Below, piece after piece: positions 16,098-25,239 of a DNA stretch of 64,000 nt (positions within the stretch are counted from its first letter, which is position 1; the number at the start of each line of letters is the position of its first letter). A program made the position numbers and the translations under genes. The DNA is taken from NCBI GenBank assembly GCA_035760965.1, contig DASTRY010000032.1, positions 1 through 64,000 of the forward strand, written 5' to 3'. This stretch comes from JADGHX01 sp035760965. GTDB taxonomy: Bacteria; Pseudomonadota; Gammaproteobacteria; Steroidobacterales; Steroidobacteraceae. The notes below the pieces were generated by a model. That model saw only the letters and a program-made list of their open reading frames with translations. It was not told where the DNA came from and ran no database searches.

Positions 16098-17495
16098 CTA
16101 CGGAGTTTCAGCCGGCGAGGACTCCGTCGGCATCGCCGTCGGCCCGGCCCCGCTGTGCAGACGGAGCATGCTGACCACCGCGGCGATCAGCGCAACGCCC
16201 GCTGCGACGCTGAGCGCAAGGTTCGAACCCTTCTGCGGGGACACGCCGAAGAAGAGCGCTACGCCAGCAGCACCGACCGTCTGACCGAGCAGTCGCGCGG
16301 TGCTCAGCATGCCGCCCGCAGCACCGGCGCGAGAGCGCGGCGCGGTCGCGACGATCGCGCGATTGTTCGGCGACTGGAAGAAGCCGAAGCCGAGGCCGCA
16401 GAGCGCCATACGCCAGATGAGGTCGACCGCATCGCCGCCTTGTGGGAAAAAAGCGAGCAACGCGAGTCCCGCGGACAGCATCAAGAGGCCGATTCCGCCG
16501 AGAATCCCAGCGGGATAGCGATCTGCCAGCCGACCCGCGATGGGTGCCGCCAACGCGACGCCGACGGGCCATGGCGTCATCAGCAGCCCCGTCTCGACGG
16601 CCGTGCGTCCGAGCCGCTGAATTTCGAACGGCAGTGCGACGAGCGCCGCCATCTGCGCGATGAAGGAGCAGACGGACGTGGCGACGGAAAGCGAGAACAG
16701 CCGGATGCGCAGCAAATCGAATGGGAGCAAAGGCGCGGGACGACCGAGCTCATGCCGCACGAGTAGCACGGCGAGCACGGCTGCGCCGGCAACCTGCGCA
16801 GCGGCAATAGCCATCGCTTCTTGATGCGCGAACGACTGCAGGCCGATGGTCAAGAGACCGAACGTGCCGACATACAACGCCACGCCGACGTGATTGAGCC
16901 GGCGCGGATGCGGCTCGTTGTCCGGCAGCGCCAGGCTGCCGATGGCGAGCGCCAGCACGCCTATCGGTATGTTGATCGCGAACAGCCAGCGCCAATGGCC
17001 GATCGCGAGTATCGCCGCCGCGACAGTCGGCCCAATGGCTGCCGAGACCGCGACGACGAGCGCATTGATCCCGAGCGCACGTCCGAGCATGGCCTGCGGA
17101 TACGTGAAGCGCACGATCGCTGCATTCACGCCCATCATCCCGGCCGCGCCGAGACCTTGCAGCACTCGTGCACAGCTCAGCATCACGAGTGAGGTCGACA
17201 ACGCGCACGCCACCGAGGCCAGCGTGAACACGACCAGCCCGCCTTGCATGATGCGTCGATAGCCCACGATCTCCCCGAGCGACGAGAGCGGCAGCAGTGC
17301 GACCAGCACGACGACTTGGTAAGCGTTGATGACCCAGATCGAGGCGGCGTTGCTCGCGTCGAAATCGCGCGCGATCGACGGCAGCGCGACGTTCGCGATC
17401 GTGCTGTCCAGCACCGACATCATCATGCCCAGCAGGATCGCGACGATGGCCCAGTAGCGGCGGGGAATGGGTAGGCCGTCGGGATGTGAGGTCAT
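16098..17495 (-). CDS. MFS drug exporter, DHA2-type
   Basis: 465 residues, 12-14 hydrophobic helices. Helix 1 MMMSVLDSTIANVALPSIARDF (motif D1 region) and INAYQVVVLVALLPLSSLGEIVGYRR (motif A: G-x-L-a-E-x-x-G-x-r) fix it in the EmrB/QacA-like DHA2 group; LQGLGAAGMMGVNAAIVR is motif B and IGPTVAAAILAIGHWRWLFAINIPIG is motif C, the drug-antiporter signature. Proton antiporter for toxic compounds; substrate unknown. No adjacent EmrA adaptor. Monocistronic; its stop lies at a small hairpin (16085-16098) facing the GIY-YIG-like gene. Confidence 0.92.
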   Translation of the reverse strand: MTSHPDGLPIPRRYWAIVAILLGMMMSVLDSTIANVALPSIARDFDASNAASIWVINAYQVVVLVALLPLSSLGEIVGYRRIMQGGLVVFTLASVACALSTSLVMLSCARVLQGLGAAGMMGVNAAIVRFTYPQAMLGRALGINALVVAVSAAIGPTVAAAILAIGHWRWLFAINIPIGVLALAIGSLALPDNEPHPRRLNHVGVALYVGTFGLLTIGLQSFAHQEAMAIAAAQVAGAAVLAVLLVRHELGRPAPLLPFDLLRIRLFSLSVATSVCSFIAQMAALVALPFEIQRLGRTAVETGLLMTPWPVGVALAAPIAGRLADRYPAGILGGIGLLMLSAGLALLAFFPQGGDAVDLIWRMALCGLGFGFFQSPNNRAIVATAPRSRAGAAGGMLSTARLLGQTVGAAGVALFFGVSPQKGSNLALSVAAGVALIAAVVSMLRLHSGAGPTAMPTESSPAETP

Positions 17496-17537
17496 GCGTC
17501 ACGATAGCGTGAGCCGCGACCGCTCAACAACCGCAAG

Positions 17538-18224
17538 TCAGCCCCGAATCACGTGAGCATGAAGCAGGTCCGCAAGAGATTGCAGCAGCGGATCGAACGA
17601 TGGCTCCAAATCGGACGCACAGATGCGGCCCGCGTAGAGCCTGAAGAGCACTTCACGCGTGCCGTGGCGAGCGACGGCGCCGCCCGGACAATCGAAGCGC
17701 AGCTCCTCGCCGGTGTACGGATTGCGGCCGCGCCGGTAACCGCGATATTCGAGGGCGGGTGTGCGCGCGACGACGGCGCGCCACTCCTCCATCTCGATCG
17801 GGTCCAGGATGGATTCGCCGGGAACTTCGGTGCGCGCGATGTAGACGTCGCCGGGCGCCGGCTCCGCGAGAATCCGGGTGCGCTGTTCCGCGCGCTGCAG
17901 GAATTCGATGAGCGGCTCACCCGTGGCCTCGATGCCCGGCGGGTCGCGCGTCCACAGCAGCACTTTGCCGATGGGATCGCCGACGGGGACGAAGTAGTAG
18001 TTGCCGCGGCCATCTCCTGAAAGAAACAATGCGTGCTGCGGATACGCGCCGGCGCTCTGCTGGGTGCGCAGCACGAGATTGAGCACGGTAAGCGTCTTCG
18101 GATCGAAGCCGCGCTCGGCCAAGGCCTGCGGGCCGAACTTCTGCTGACAAATGCGATAGCTTGCACACTCCGCGGCGCCGAGCGCACGCGTCATATCGTC
18201 CAAGGTCTCTGCGGGAATTCTCAT
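17538..18224 (-). CDS. Uncharacterised protein, possibly SMI1/KNR4 (SUKH)-like
   Basis: 228 residues from MRIPAETLDD, no signal or membrane segment. The stretch HALFLSGDGRGNYYFVPVGDPIG, then GKVLLWTRDPPGIEATGEPLIEFL, looks like the SUKH core (gDGxGnxyxl ... V..wdhe ... sF.eFL). SUKH proteins often act as immunity or regulatory scaffolds, but there is no toxin gene nearby, so no such role is claimed. A second part (residues 150-228) with EYRGYRRGRNPYTGEELRF is not recognised. Monocistronic, in the same direction as the ABC exporter operon. Confidence 0.7.
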   Translation of the reverse strand: MRIPAETLDDMTRALGAAECASYRICQQKFGPQALAERGFDPKTLTVLNLVLRTQQSAGAYPQHALFLSGDGRGNYYFVPVGDPIGKVLLWTRDPPGIEATGEPLIEFLQRAEQRTRILAEPAPGDVYIARTEVPGESILDPIEMEEWRAVVARTPALEYRGYRRGRNPYTGEELRFDCPGGAVARHGTREVLFRLYAGRICASDLEPSFDPLLQSLADLLHAHVIRG

Positions 18225-18312
18225 GCCGTGTCTCGAAATTGCAGACACGAGTGTACGAGATGAGCGCGCCACGCGGACCGCGGGACTCAGCTCGGTTCAC
18301 GTGCGGCCGGAG

Positions 18313-18741
18313 CTACGCCGCGACATGTGCGGGAATGGTGCGCGATCCTTCCCGGAGGTGGCGCGCGAGCCCGTCCATGGCATGATCCCAGCCCACGCCG
18401 ACCCGGCCGGCGCCGAGCTGCTTCCAGTGGTCGCGCGCCGGCGTGACATGCTCGAGCTCGAGCGTCGTTCCGCCCTTCGGATTTCGCTCGAGCGTGACGG
18501 TCACCCAGCTCAGCGACCCCGCGAGGCGCCACGTCACGGCGAGCACTCGCGGCGGCTCGCAGAGAACGATGTGACCGCGCGCATAGCCGCGGAAGCGGTA
18601 GCGCCCACCGATGCGCAATCGCCCCACCACCGGCCGAAACCACCGCGCCAGCCGCGCGCGGTTCGTGAGCGCATCCCAGAGATCCTCGATCGGAGCCGCA
18701 TACGTGCGGCTTGCGATGACGACGCGCATCGGCTGATTCAT
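18313..18741 (-). CDS. SRPBCC (AHSA1-type) protein coupled to ABC exporter genes
   Basis: 142 residues, AHSA1/START-like: SRTYAAPIEDLWDALTNRARLARWF at the start and YRFRGYARGHIVLCEPPRVLAVTW in the middle, ending with a helix WKQLGAGRVGVGWDHAMDGL. Start codon overlaps the stop of the second ABC permease (ATGA), so it is the last gene of the YbhGFSR-like operon. It may bind the transported compound; this is inference from position only. Confidence 0.88.
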   Translation of the reverse strand: MNQPMRVVIASRTYAAPIEDLWDALTNRARLARWFRPVVGRLRIGGRYRFRGYARGHIVLCEPPRVLAVTWRLAGSLSWVTVTLERNPKGGTTLELEHVTPARDHWKQLGAGRVGVGWDHAMDGLARHLREGSRTIPAHVAA

Positions 18742-19853
18742 GAGGCCCGCCTCCGGAAGAGCAGCACGGACGTCGTCACCGTGAAGAGCGCGATGAGCCC
18801 GAGCTTGCCGAGAGAGTGCGCCAGCGACGCGACCGACGCGTCTTTCAAGAAAAGTCCCTGCATGAGACGCAGCATGTGCGCCAGCGGGTTTATGCCGGTG
18901 ACGAGCTGCAGCCACCACGGCATGTTCTCGACCGGCGTCGCGAATCCGGAGAGCAGCGCGAACGGCAGCAACACCGCGAACGCGCCGAGAAAAGCCTGCT
19001 GCTGCGTCTGTGCGATCGAAGAGATGAAGAGGCCCATGCCGGCGCACGCGGCCGCAAAGGTCAGCACGGACGCATAGAACAACGGGATGCTGCCCCGGAA
19101 CGGCACGCCGTAGAGCTGCGTGACGAGCACGAGATACAGCGATGTCTGCACGCACGCGACGAGCAGCGGCGGGAGCAGCTTGCCGAGCGCGATCTCGACC
19201 GGCGTCGCCGGTGAGACGAGCGTCTGATCGAACGTGCCGAGCTCGCGTTCGCGGCTGACGGACAGTGCCGTCAGCATGAGCGCGACGCCGAGACTCAAGT
19301 TGCCCACGAGGTTCGGCAGGATGAACCACTTGTAGTCGAGATTCGGATTGAACCAGTTGTTGATGACGACCTCGGGACGCGGCGCCGGGGCACTGAGCGA
19401 TTCTTGATCCGCCAGAGCGTAGCCGGCGTTCTGAACGATCGTGCTCACGTACTGTGCGGTGATGCCCGCGGCATTCGAGCGGCGCCCGTCGAGCAGCAGC
19501 TGAGCCGAGGTCGGCCGGCCCGCCTCTACGTGCGCCGAGAAGCCGCTCGGCAACACGAGAATCCCGATGACGTTCTCGCGCTCGACCTGGGCGCGAGCCG
19601 CCGCGACGCTCGGCAGCTGCGGCAAGCGCTCGAAGCTCGGCGAGCCGCGCAGCCGCTGGATGATCTCGGCCGCCGCCGGGCCGCGATCGAGATCGACGAT
19701 CGCGAGCTCGATGTTCTTCACTTCCATCGTCGCGGCCTGCGCAAAGATCAGGAGCTGAATGACCGGCGGGATGATCAGCGACATGCGCGCGCGGCGATCG
19801 CGCAGCATGCTGATCAGCTCCTTGCGAACGATGGCGAGCAGTCGCTGCAGCAT
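18738..19853 (-). CDS. ybhR: ABC-2 type exporter permease, YbhR-type
   Basis: 371 residues: one N-terminal membrane helix after RRARMSLIIPPVIQL, a long periplasmic domain (about 40-175), then five helices including GNLSLGVALMLTALSVSRERELGTFDQTLVSP, the signature coupling helix of this family, and FATPVENMPWWLQLVTGINPL near the end. Partner of the preceding permease to form a heterodimer. One bp separates it from that gene. E. coli ybhGFSR, a drug and cation exporter, has the same gene order. Confidence 0.92.
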   Translation of the reverse strand: MLQRLLAIVRKELISMLRDRRARMSLIIPPVIQLLIFAQAATMEVKNIELAIVDLDRGPAAAEIIQRLRGSPSFERLPQLPSVAAARAQVERENVIGILVLPSGFSAHVEAGRPTSAQLLLDGRRSNAAGITAQYVSTIVQNAGYALADQESLSAPAPRPEVVINNWFNPNLDYKWFILPNLVGNLSLGVALMLTALSVSRERELGTFDQTLVSPATPVEIALGKLLPPLLVACVQTSLYLVLVTQLYGVPFRGSIPLFYASVLTFAAACAGMGLFISSIAQTQQQAFLGAFAVLLPFALLSGFATPVENMPWWLQLVTGINPLAHMLRLMQGLFLKDASVASLAHSLGKLGLIALFTVTTSVLLFRRRAS

Positions 19854-19854
19854 C

Positions 19855-21036
19855 TCAGTCCACCCGCTTGTGGAGCTTGCGCCAGGTGAGCCCGAAGAAC
19901 AGCGTGCCGACCGCGAGCATGAACAGCATGTTCGGGATCAGCACCGCCCACACGTCGCCCGCGAGAAAAATCGTCTGCAGCGAGACGTTCATGTAGCGCG
20001 CCGGCACGAGCAGCGTCACGGCGCGCAACCACGCGGGCATCGAATGAATGTCGAACAGAAATCCGGAGAGCATGATGGCCGGCAAGTAGCCCGTCATCAG
20101 CCCGAGCTGCGCGGCGGCGAGCTGGCTGCGCATCGTCACGGAGATCAGCAATCCCTGGCCGAGCGCAGGGAACAGGAACACCGCCGCGACGAGACCGAGC
20201 GCCAGCATCGAGCCGCGCAGCGGCAAGTGGAACAGGATGAGCGCGGTGAGGACGCACACCAGCGTCGAGATCATCGCCAGCACGAAGTAGGGCAACGTCT
20301 TGCCGATCAGGATCTGGCCGCGCGTGAGCGGCGTGGCGTAGAGGGCTTCGAGCGTGCCGCGCTCCCATTCGCGCGCGATGACGAGGGCCGTGAGCAACGT
20401 GCCGATCAGCGTCATGATCACGGTGATGGAGCCGGGAATCAGGAACCAGCGGCTCTCCGCGTTTGCGTTGAACCAGTACCGCGGCTCGACACTCACCGGC
20501 ACGTTGGCGACGCTTCCCTGCTGCATGGAGCGGCCGGCGAGGAACGCAGCCCATATCGCACCGACGTAACCCCGCACGAAGTTCGCCGTATTCGGCTCCG
20601 CGCCGTCGACGAGCACCTGCACCTGAGCGCCGCGCGAGTTGGAGTACAGACGCTGGCCGAACTCGCCCGGAATGATGATCGTGGCTTTGACCGCCTGATC
20701 GCGCAGCAGCTCCTTGCCGGCCTCCCGATTCGGCGCCTCGACGACCAGGAACCACTTCGAGTCTTCGATGCGCGCGGCGAACGCGCGCGCGTCCTGGCTC
20801 GAATCCTCGCGAACGACGGCCACCTTCACGACGGTGGTGTCGAGCGAGAGCCCGTAGCCGAAGAGGAAGAGGAACGTCAGCGGCAGGAAGACGGCGATGA
20901 TCCAGCTCGAAGGATCTCGCGTCACCTGCTTCGCCTCCTTCAGCATGATGGCGGAGAGCTGACGCCACCACGAGCGCCAGCGATGCGCGCGCGCCGGCGA
21001 CTCGGCGCCGTGGGACTCGAGGACCGCGCCGTTCAC
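19855..21036 (-). CDS. ybhS: ABC-2 type exporter permease, YbhS-type
   Basis: 393 residues with the same architecture as its downstream partner: first helix after EAKQVTRDPSSWIIAVFLPLT, a periplasmic domain to about residue 200, then helices around PGSITVIMTLIGTLLTALVIAREWERGTLEALYATP (coupling helix) and a closing SIPAWL-type segment (DIHSMPAWLRAVTLLVPARY). Its start overlaps the end of the ATPase gene by 4 bp. Forms the membrane pore with the next permease. Confidence 0.92.
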   Translation of the reverse strand: MNGAVLESHGAESPARAHRWRSWWRQLSAIMLKEAKQVTRDPSSWIIAVFLPLTFLFLFGYGLSLDTTVVKVAVVREDSSQDARAFAARIEDSKWFLVVEAPNREAGKELLRDQAVKATIIIPGEFGQRLYSNSRGAQVQVLVDGAEPNTANFVRGYVGAIWAAFLAGRSMQQGSVANVPVSVEPRYWFNANAESRWFLIPGSITVIMTLIGTLLTALVIAREWERGTLEALYATPLTRGQILIGKTLPYFVLAMISTLVCVLTALILFHLPLRGSMLALGLVAAVFLFPALGQGLLISVTMRSQLAAAQLGLMTGYLPAIMLSGFLFDIHSMPAWLRAVTLLVPARYMNVSLQTIFLAGDVWAVLIPNMLFMLAVGTLFFGLTWRKLHKRVD

Positions 21037-22958
21037 GCCGCCTCCCGTTCGATGAGCTCGACGAAGGCTTCTTCGAGCGTCGGCTCCGGGCGCTCCGGCG
21101 TGGCGATCCGCGCTTTGAGCTCATCCGGGGTGCCCTCGGCAACCTTGCGGCCCCTCCAGATGAGACCGATGCGGTCGCAATACTCGGCCTCTTCCATGAA
21201 GTGCGTGGTGACGACGATGGCGACGCCGCGCGCAGTCACGGCATTGATGTGATGCCAGAACTCGCGACGCATGAGGGGATCCACGCCGCTCGTCGGCTCG
21301 TCGAGGAACAGGACGGCGGGCGCGTGCAGCGTGGCGCAGGCGAGCGCGAGTCGCTGCTTGAAGCCGAGTGGCAACGTCGCGGCGTTCACCTCGAGATGCG
21401 GCCCGAGCTCGAACGCGTCGATCATCGCCTGCACGCGCTCGCGCTTGCGCTGGCGGCTGAGGCCGTAGATCTCGGCGAAAAAGTCGAGGTTCTGCGCGAC
21501 GGAGAGCGCCCCGTAGAGCGAAAACTTCTGCGCCATGTAGCCGAGACGCGCGCGAGCGCGGCTCGCCGAACGCAGCAGGTTGACGCCGGCGACGCTCGCA
21601 TCGCCTTGCGTGGGCTTCAGCAGCCCGCAGAGCATGCGGAACGTCGTGGATTTGCCGGCACCGTTCGGTCCGAGCAGACCGTAGATTTCGCCCGGGCGCA
21701 CGTCGAAGCTCACGTGATCCGCCGCGACGAAATCGCCGAAACGCTTCGTGAGGCCGTGCGCTTCGACGATCGGCGCGAGCGCCTGTGCGCTTGTCGGGTG
21801 CGAAGTGGCGAGCGACGAAGTGCCCGAGCTCGTTGCGCCGTCGTATCCGTTCACGCCGTGCTCGGCTTGCAACGGGGCACTCTCATCCGATACGCCGGCC
21901 GCGCCAGCTTCGGCGACGTGCGTCGGCCAACCCTTCGCCAGCAGGCTCTCGCCTTTGTGCGCGCCGCCGACGAGCTCGATGTACGCGTCTTCCAGTCGGG
22001 GAGGCACGGGCTCGTAGCCGTTCTGCTCCATCTCGTGCGCACGCTCTGGCGTCGCGACGATGCGCACGCTCGAGCCTTGAATGACCGCATCCACCACCCC
22101 CTCGCGCGCGAGCTCGTTCTCCGCCAAGCGGCGCGAGGCGCCCGAGCCGCTGCGGCGGCGGAACACGCGCCCTTTCATGCGAGCGCTCAGGTCTTCGGGC
22201 GCGCCGTCGTACAGCAGCCGACCGCGCTCGAGCAGCCAGATCCGCGAGCAGCGCTCGGCTTCCTCCAGATACGCCGTGGACCAGAGCACGGTGACACCCC
22301 TCGCGATGAGCTCGCTCACCATGCGCCAGAGCTCGCGGCGCGAGAGCGGATCGACGCCGACACCGGGCTCATCGAGCAGCAGCAACCGCGGGCTGCCGAG
22401 CAGCGCGCAGGCGAGACCGAGCTTCTGCTTCATGCCGCCGGACAGCTTGCCCGCGAGGCGGGACGTGAACGGCGCGAGCGCGGTGAATTCGAGCAGCTCG
22501 GCAAAGCGGCGCTGGCGCGTCACGCGATCGAGCGCGCGCAGATTCGCGTACAACGTCAGGTTGTCGAGAACGGAGAGGTCTTCGTACAGGCCGAATCGTT
22601 GCGGCATGTAGCCGACTTCCGCTTGCGTCGTGCCGCCTTCCGCGCTCGGCTTCCGGCCGAGCACCGTGACGCTGCCCGATGTCGGATCCATGAGGCCGGC
22701 GAGCAGGCGGATGAGCGTCGTCTTGCCGGCTCCGTCGGGCCCGACGAGCCCGAGGATGCGGCCGGCCGGCAGGTCGGCGGAGAGCCCATCCAGCGCCACA
22801 ACGGAGTCGAATGTCTTGCGCACGTCGACGAGGCGTGCCGCCGGCGCAACCGTGCCGGGTGCGTGAGCTCCTTCGCCCGCAGGTACGTTCGAACCTTCAT
22901 GCGCCGATGGCGAGCTCGACCCAGCAGAACCTGATTCGCCCGGTGGCTGCGCGCTCAC
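21033..22958 (-). CDS. ybhF: ABC exporter ATPase with two fused nucleotide-binding domains, YbhF-type
   Basis: 641 residues. NBD1 (about 35-270): Walker A GPDGAGKTT, signature KLSGGMKQKLGLA, Walker B LLLLDEPGVGVDP. NBD2 (about 400-630): Walker A GPNGAGKST, a diverged signature LPLGFKQRLALA, Walker B VLFLDEPTSGVDP and switch His in VVTTHFMEEAEY. Between them is a low-complexity linker of about 60 residues rich in Ser, Ala and Thr (about 330-390). One polypeptide serves both halves of the heterodimeric pore. Position 17 bp after the adaptor gene. In NBD1 the common Asn of Walker A is Asp, and the switch region reads WSTAYLEEAERC rather than containing His, so NBD1 may be the weaker hydrolytic site. 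Confidence 0.93.
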   Translation of the reverse strand: MSAQPPGESGSAGSSSPSAHEGSNVPAGEGAHAPGTVAPAARLVDVRKTFDSVVALDGLSADLPAGRILGLVGPDGAGKTTLIRLLAGLMDPTSGSVTVLGRKPSAEGGTTQAEVGYMPQRFGLYEDLSVLDNLTLYANLRALDRVTRQRRFAELLEFTALAPFTSRLAGKLSGGMKQKLGLACALLGSPRLLLLDEPGVGVDPLSRRELWRMVSELIARGVTVLWSTAYLEEAERCSRIWLLERGRLLYDGAPEDLSARMKGRVFRRRSGSGASRRLAENELAREGVVDAVIQGSSVRIVATPERAHEMEQNGYEPVPPRLEDAYIELVGGAHKGESLLAKGWPTHVAEAGAAGVSDESAPLQAEHGVNGYDGATSSGTSSLATSHPTSAQALAPIVEAHGLTKRFGDFVAADHVSFDVRPGEIYGLLGPNGAGKSTTFRMLCGLLKPTQGDASVAGVNLLRSASRARARLGYMAQKFSLYGALSVAQNLDFFAEIYGLSRQRKRERVQAMIDAFELGPHLEVNAATLPLGFKQRLALACATLHAPAVLFLDEPTSGVDPLMRREFWHHINAVTARGVAIVVTTHFMEEAEYCDRIGLIWRGRKVAEGTPDELKARIATPERPEPTLEEAFVELIEREAA

Positions 22959-22974
22959 TGCTCGCGCTCCGTCA

Positions 22975-23997
22975 CTACCGATTGCCCGCCATCACAGGCG
23001 CCTGCGCCGCGGGCACCTGGACCGTCACCGGCATCCCTTGCCGGAACACGTTGTCCGTGTCTTTCGCAATGATGCGAAGTCGAAACACGAGATCGTCACG
23101 CACCTGCTCGGTCTGCACACTCTTCGGCGTGAACTCCGCTTCCGGCGAAATGAAACCCACCGTGCCGTCGTACTGCTTGCCCGGCATCGAATCGATTTCG
23201 ATCTTCACCGGCATGCCGGGCTTGATCCGGCCGAGCCGCGGCTGCGGCACGTACGCGCGGATCCACACGGGATCGGTGAGCGCGACGGTGTAGATCGTCT
23301 GCCCCGGCTGCACGATCGCGCCGACCTCGCGCGCTCTCACGGCCACGGTGCCGTCGCTCGGCGCGACGAGGGTCGCATCCGCGAGCGCGGTGCGCGCCCG
23401 ATCGAGATGGGCTTTCGCCGCGGCGAGATTCGCTTCCTGCGTCTGAATGTCTTCGATGCGCGAGCCGCGCGTGACGAGCGCGAGTTGCTCGCGCGCGGCG
23501 GCGAGCGCAGCTTCGCTCGCGCGCGCGCGTGCTTCGGCATCGTCCTTCTGCTGGCGCGTGATCGCGCCTTGCGGATAGAGCCCTTCGAGGCGCTCGAGCG
23601 TCACGCGCGCGTTCGTGACGTCCGCTTCACGCTCGCGCACCGCGGCGGCGGCCTGCGCGATCTCTTCGCGGCGGAAGCCGCGCGTTGCCTTGTCGAACTG
23701 CGCTTGCGCCATCGCAACTTCGGCGGTCGCCGCGGCCACATCCTGCTGGAAGGGCACTTCATCCAACTGCGCGATCGTCTGGCCGGCGACGACGTGCGCG
23801 CCCTCCTCGACTTCGAGCTTCGCGACCCGCCCGCCGACGCGAAACGCCAGCTCGACCTGATGCACATCGACGTTTCCCCACATCGTGAACGCCGCGAACG
23901 GGTCGTGCGCGGCGCGCTGCCGCCAGTAGTAGTACGCGCCCGCGGCGGCCGCCGCGAGAACGACTAGGACGATCAAGACGACTCGACGTCGATTCAT
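22975..23997 (-). CDS. ybhG: HlyD-family periplasmic adaptor, YbhG-type
   Basis: 340 residues. Single N-terminal anchor (VVLIVLVVLAAAAAGAYYYW), first lipoyl half (EEGAHVVAGQTIAQLDEVPF), long alpha-helical hairpin (about 90-205), second lipoyl half (SDGTVAVRAREVGAIVQPGQ) and a beta-barrel ending with PVTVQVPAAQAP. First gene of the exporter operon; its ATG is 34 bp after the stop of nothing related, since the sigma/His-rich membrane genes end just upstream at 24032 on the same strand. A TolC-type channel must be supplied from elsewhere. Confidence 0.92.
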   Translation of the reverse strand: MNRRRVVLIVLVVLAAAAAGAYYYWRQRAAHDPFAAFTMWGNVDVHQVELAFRVGGRVAKLEVEEGAHVVAGQTIAQLDEVPFQQDVAAATAEVAMAQAQFDKATRGFRREEIAQAAAAVREREADVTNARVTLERLEGLYPQGAITRQQKDDAEARARASEAALAAAREQLALVTRGSRIEDIQTQEANLAAAKAHLDRARTALADATLVAPSDGTVAVRAREVGAIVQPGQTIYTVALTDPVWIRAYVPQPRLGRIKPGMPVKIEIDSMPGKQYDGTVGFISPEAEFTPKSVQTEQVRDDLVFRLRIIAKDTDNVFRQGMPVTVQVPAAQAPVMAGNR

Positions 23998-24031
23998 GCA
24001 CCACCCCGGGACACGTTGCGCACTTCCATTC

Positions 24032-24433
24032 TCACACGTCCGTCTCGGGTTCCTGGCGATCGCGCGAAGAGCGCGGACAGAAGCCGCGGCCGCGCAGATG
24101 TTCGCGCAGCTCTTGCCGCATCTTCTGGCGCATCGCGTTGCGCTCCTCGCGCGTCATACGGCTCCAGTGCCGGTGCATGCGATGACCGAACCGCCCGTGG
24201 CCGAAGTGCCGATGATGGCCATGGCCGAACGGACCGCGCGGGCGCAAGCCGCCGAGCAGCAGACGGCTCAACACCAGCAGGCCGAGCGTCTGCCAGAAGG
24301 TGATCCTCGGCCCCGCGAACAGCGCGGGCACCAGCCAGTTCCACAGCAACATCGTGATCGCGCTCACGACTGCGAGCACGATGAGCGCAATGAGCGCGAA
24401 TTTCAGCGCCCGGACGAACCAAAACCGTTTCAT
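24032..24433 (-). CDS. Small His-rich membrane protein paired with ECF sigma factor
   Basis: 133 residues. Two hydrophobic helices (about 9-31 and 43-60) with WNWLVPALFAGPRITFWQTL between, followed by a Gly/His-rich stretch (about 66-90, some ten His) and a basic helical tail with MTREERNAMRQKMRQELREHL. Conserved small membrane proteins with this WNWLxPxLF...ITFWQxLGL pattern often follow sigma-factor genes in proteobacteria. Position 50 bp after the sigma gene implies an operon. It might modulate the sigma factor or sense metal through the His patch; neither is shown. Confidence 0.82.
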   Translation of the reverse strand: MKRFWFVRALKFALIALIVLAVVSAITMLLWNWLVPALFAGPRITFWQTLGLLVLSRLLLGGLRPRGPFGHGHHRHFGHGRFGHRMHRHWSRMTREERNAMRQKMRQELREHLRGRGFCPRSSRDRQEPETDV

Positions 24434-24483
24434 GATCGCCTCCTCGAGGCATCTCGTCTCGTAATCATTTCGTCTCGCCGTCC

Positions 24484-25086
24484 TCAGTCCTCGCGCCAGC
24501 CGTCGTAAGCGGGCCGCAGCCGCCGGCGGAGGTGGCGCACGGCGTAATGCTTGCGCGCCAGCAATGTGTTGAGCGGCACGCCCGTGCGCTCGGCCAACTC
24601 TTTGAAGCTCGCGCCTTCCAGCTCGTGGGCGATGAAGACCTCGCGCTGTTCCGGCGCGAGCTCTTCGATGGCGGCCGCGAGATCCTCGAGCAGCATCTGC
24701 CGCGCGAGCGCAATATCCGGCGCGTCCTCGGCAGCCAGCAGCAGCTCGTCCAGCACTGGAGCCGCGGCATCGTCGAGCACGTCGCCGGGGAGCGCGGGTG
24801 CAGATTCCGCCAACGCGCCGAGCGGCACCGCCCGTTTCTTGCGAAAGAAGTCGGTGATGCGGTTCCGCGCGACGCGGAACAGCCACGCGCCGACTTCTTC
24901 GAGCGGTTGCAATCGGCGGTAGGCCGCCACCAGCTCGTAGAGCACGTCCTGCAATATGTCTTCGGCTTCGCCGTCGTCCAACACCCGGCGGCGGATGAAG
25001 GCCCGGAGCCTGCCGCGCTCACGCCGAACCGCGCGCGCGATGTGCTCGTCTTGTTCGAAGGGCATGCGAGGGGTTACCGCGTCCAT
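24484..25086 (-). CDS. ECF-type RNA polymerase sigma factor
   Basis: 200 residues. Region 2 (about 18-85): RLRAFIRRRVLDDGEAEDILQDVLYELVAAY with the DAED-like acidic part, then VGAWLFRVARNRITDFFRKKR binding the -10 element. Region 4 (about 130-185): LAPEQREVFIAHELEGASFKELAERTGVPLNTLLARKHYAVRHL, a helix-turn-helix for the -35 element. No classical zinc anti-sigma gene is adjacent; the partner is the His-rich membrane protein. The start codon lies in a long inverted repeat and has no strong Shine-Dalgarno; ATG at 25065 (MPFEQDE) is the alternative. Confidence 0.93.
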   Translation of the reverse strand: MDAVTPRMPFEQDEHIARAVRRERGRLRAFIRRRVLDDGEAEDILQDVLYELVAAYRRLQPLEEVGAWLFRVARNRITDFFRKKRAVPLGALAESAPALPGDVLDDAAAPVLDELLLAAEDAPDIALARQMLLEDLAAAIEELAPEQREVFIAHELEGASFKELAERTGVPLNTLLARKHYAVRHLRRRLRPAYDGWRED

Positions 25087-25112
25087 TCGCTACGATAGAC
25101 GAATGGGACGCG
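25078..25112 (-). promoter_or_regulatory. Inverted repeat spanning the sigma-factor start codon
   Basis: Arms pair as CGCGTCC (25078-25084) with GGACGCG (25106-25112), ATTCG with CGAAT, and CTA with TAG around a 3-nt loop: 15 pairs with two single-base bulges. The ATG at 25086 is inside the stem. It could block translation or be a protein-binding operator. Confidence 0.5.
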
Positions 25113-25239
25113 CGAATATTGTACGGGCGCGTTCATGTGATCCGCGGATTTCTCCGCCGACCCTCCGCCTCGCGAGCCGCGCAGGCCAACAGCGGCATCG
25201 CAATGACGTCTCGACGCGCGCCAGGCGGGCGCTATCGAC

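Noticed and set aside
22860..22900. tRNA T-loop-like GTTCGAA sequences here and near 16214
   Set aside because: They lie within the coding sequences of the ABC ATPase and the MFS exporter; no acceptor or anticodon arms fold around them.
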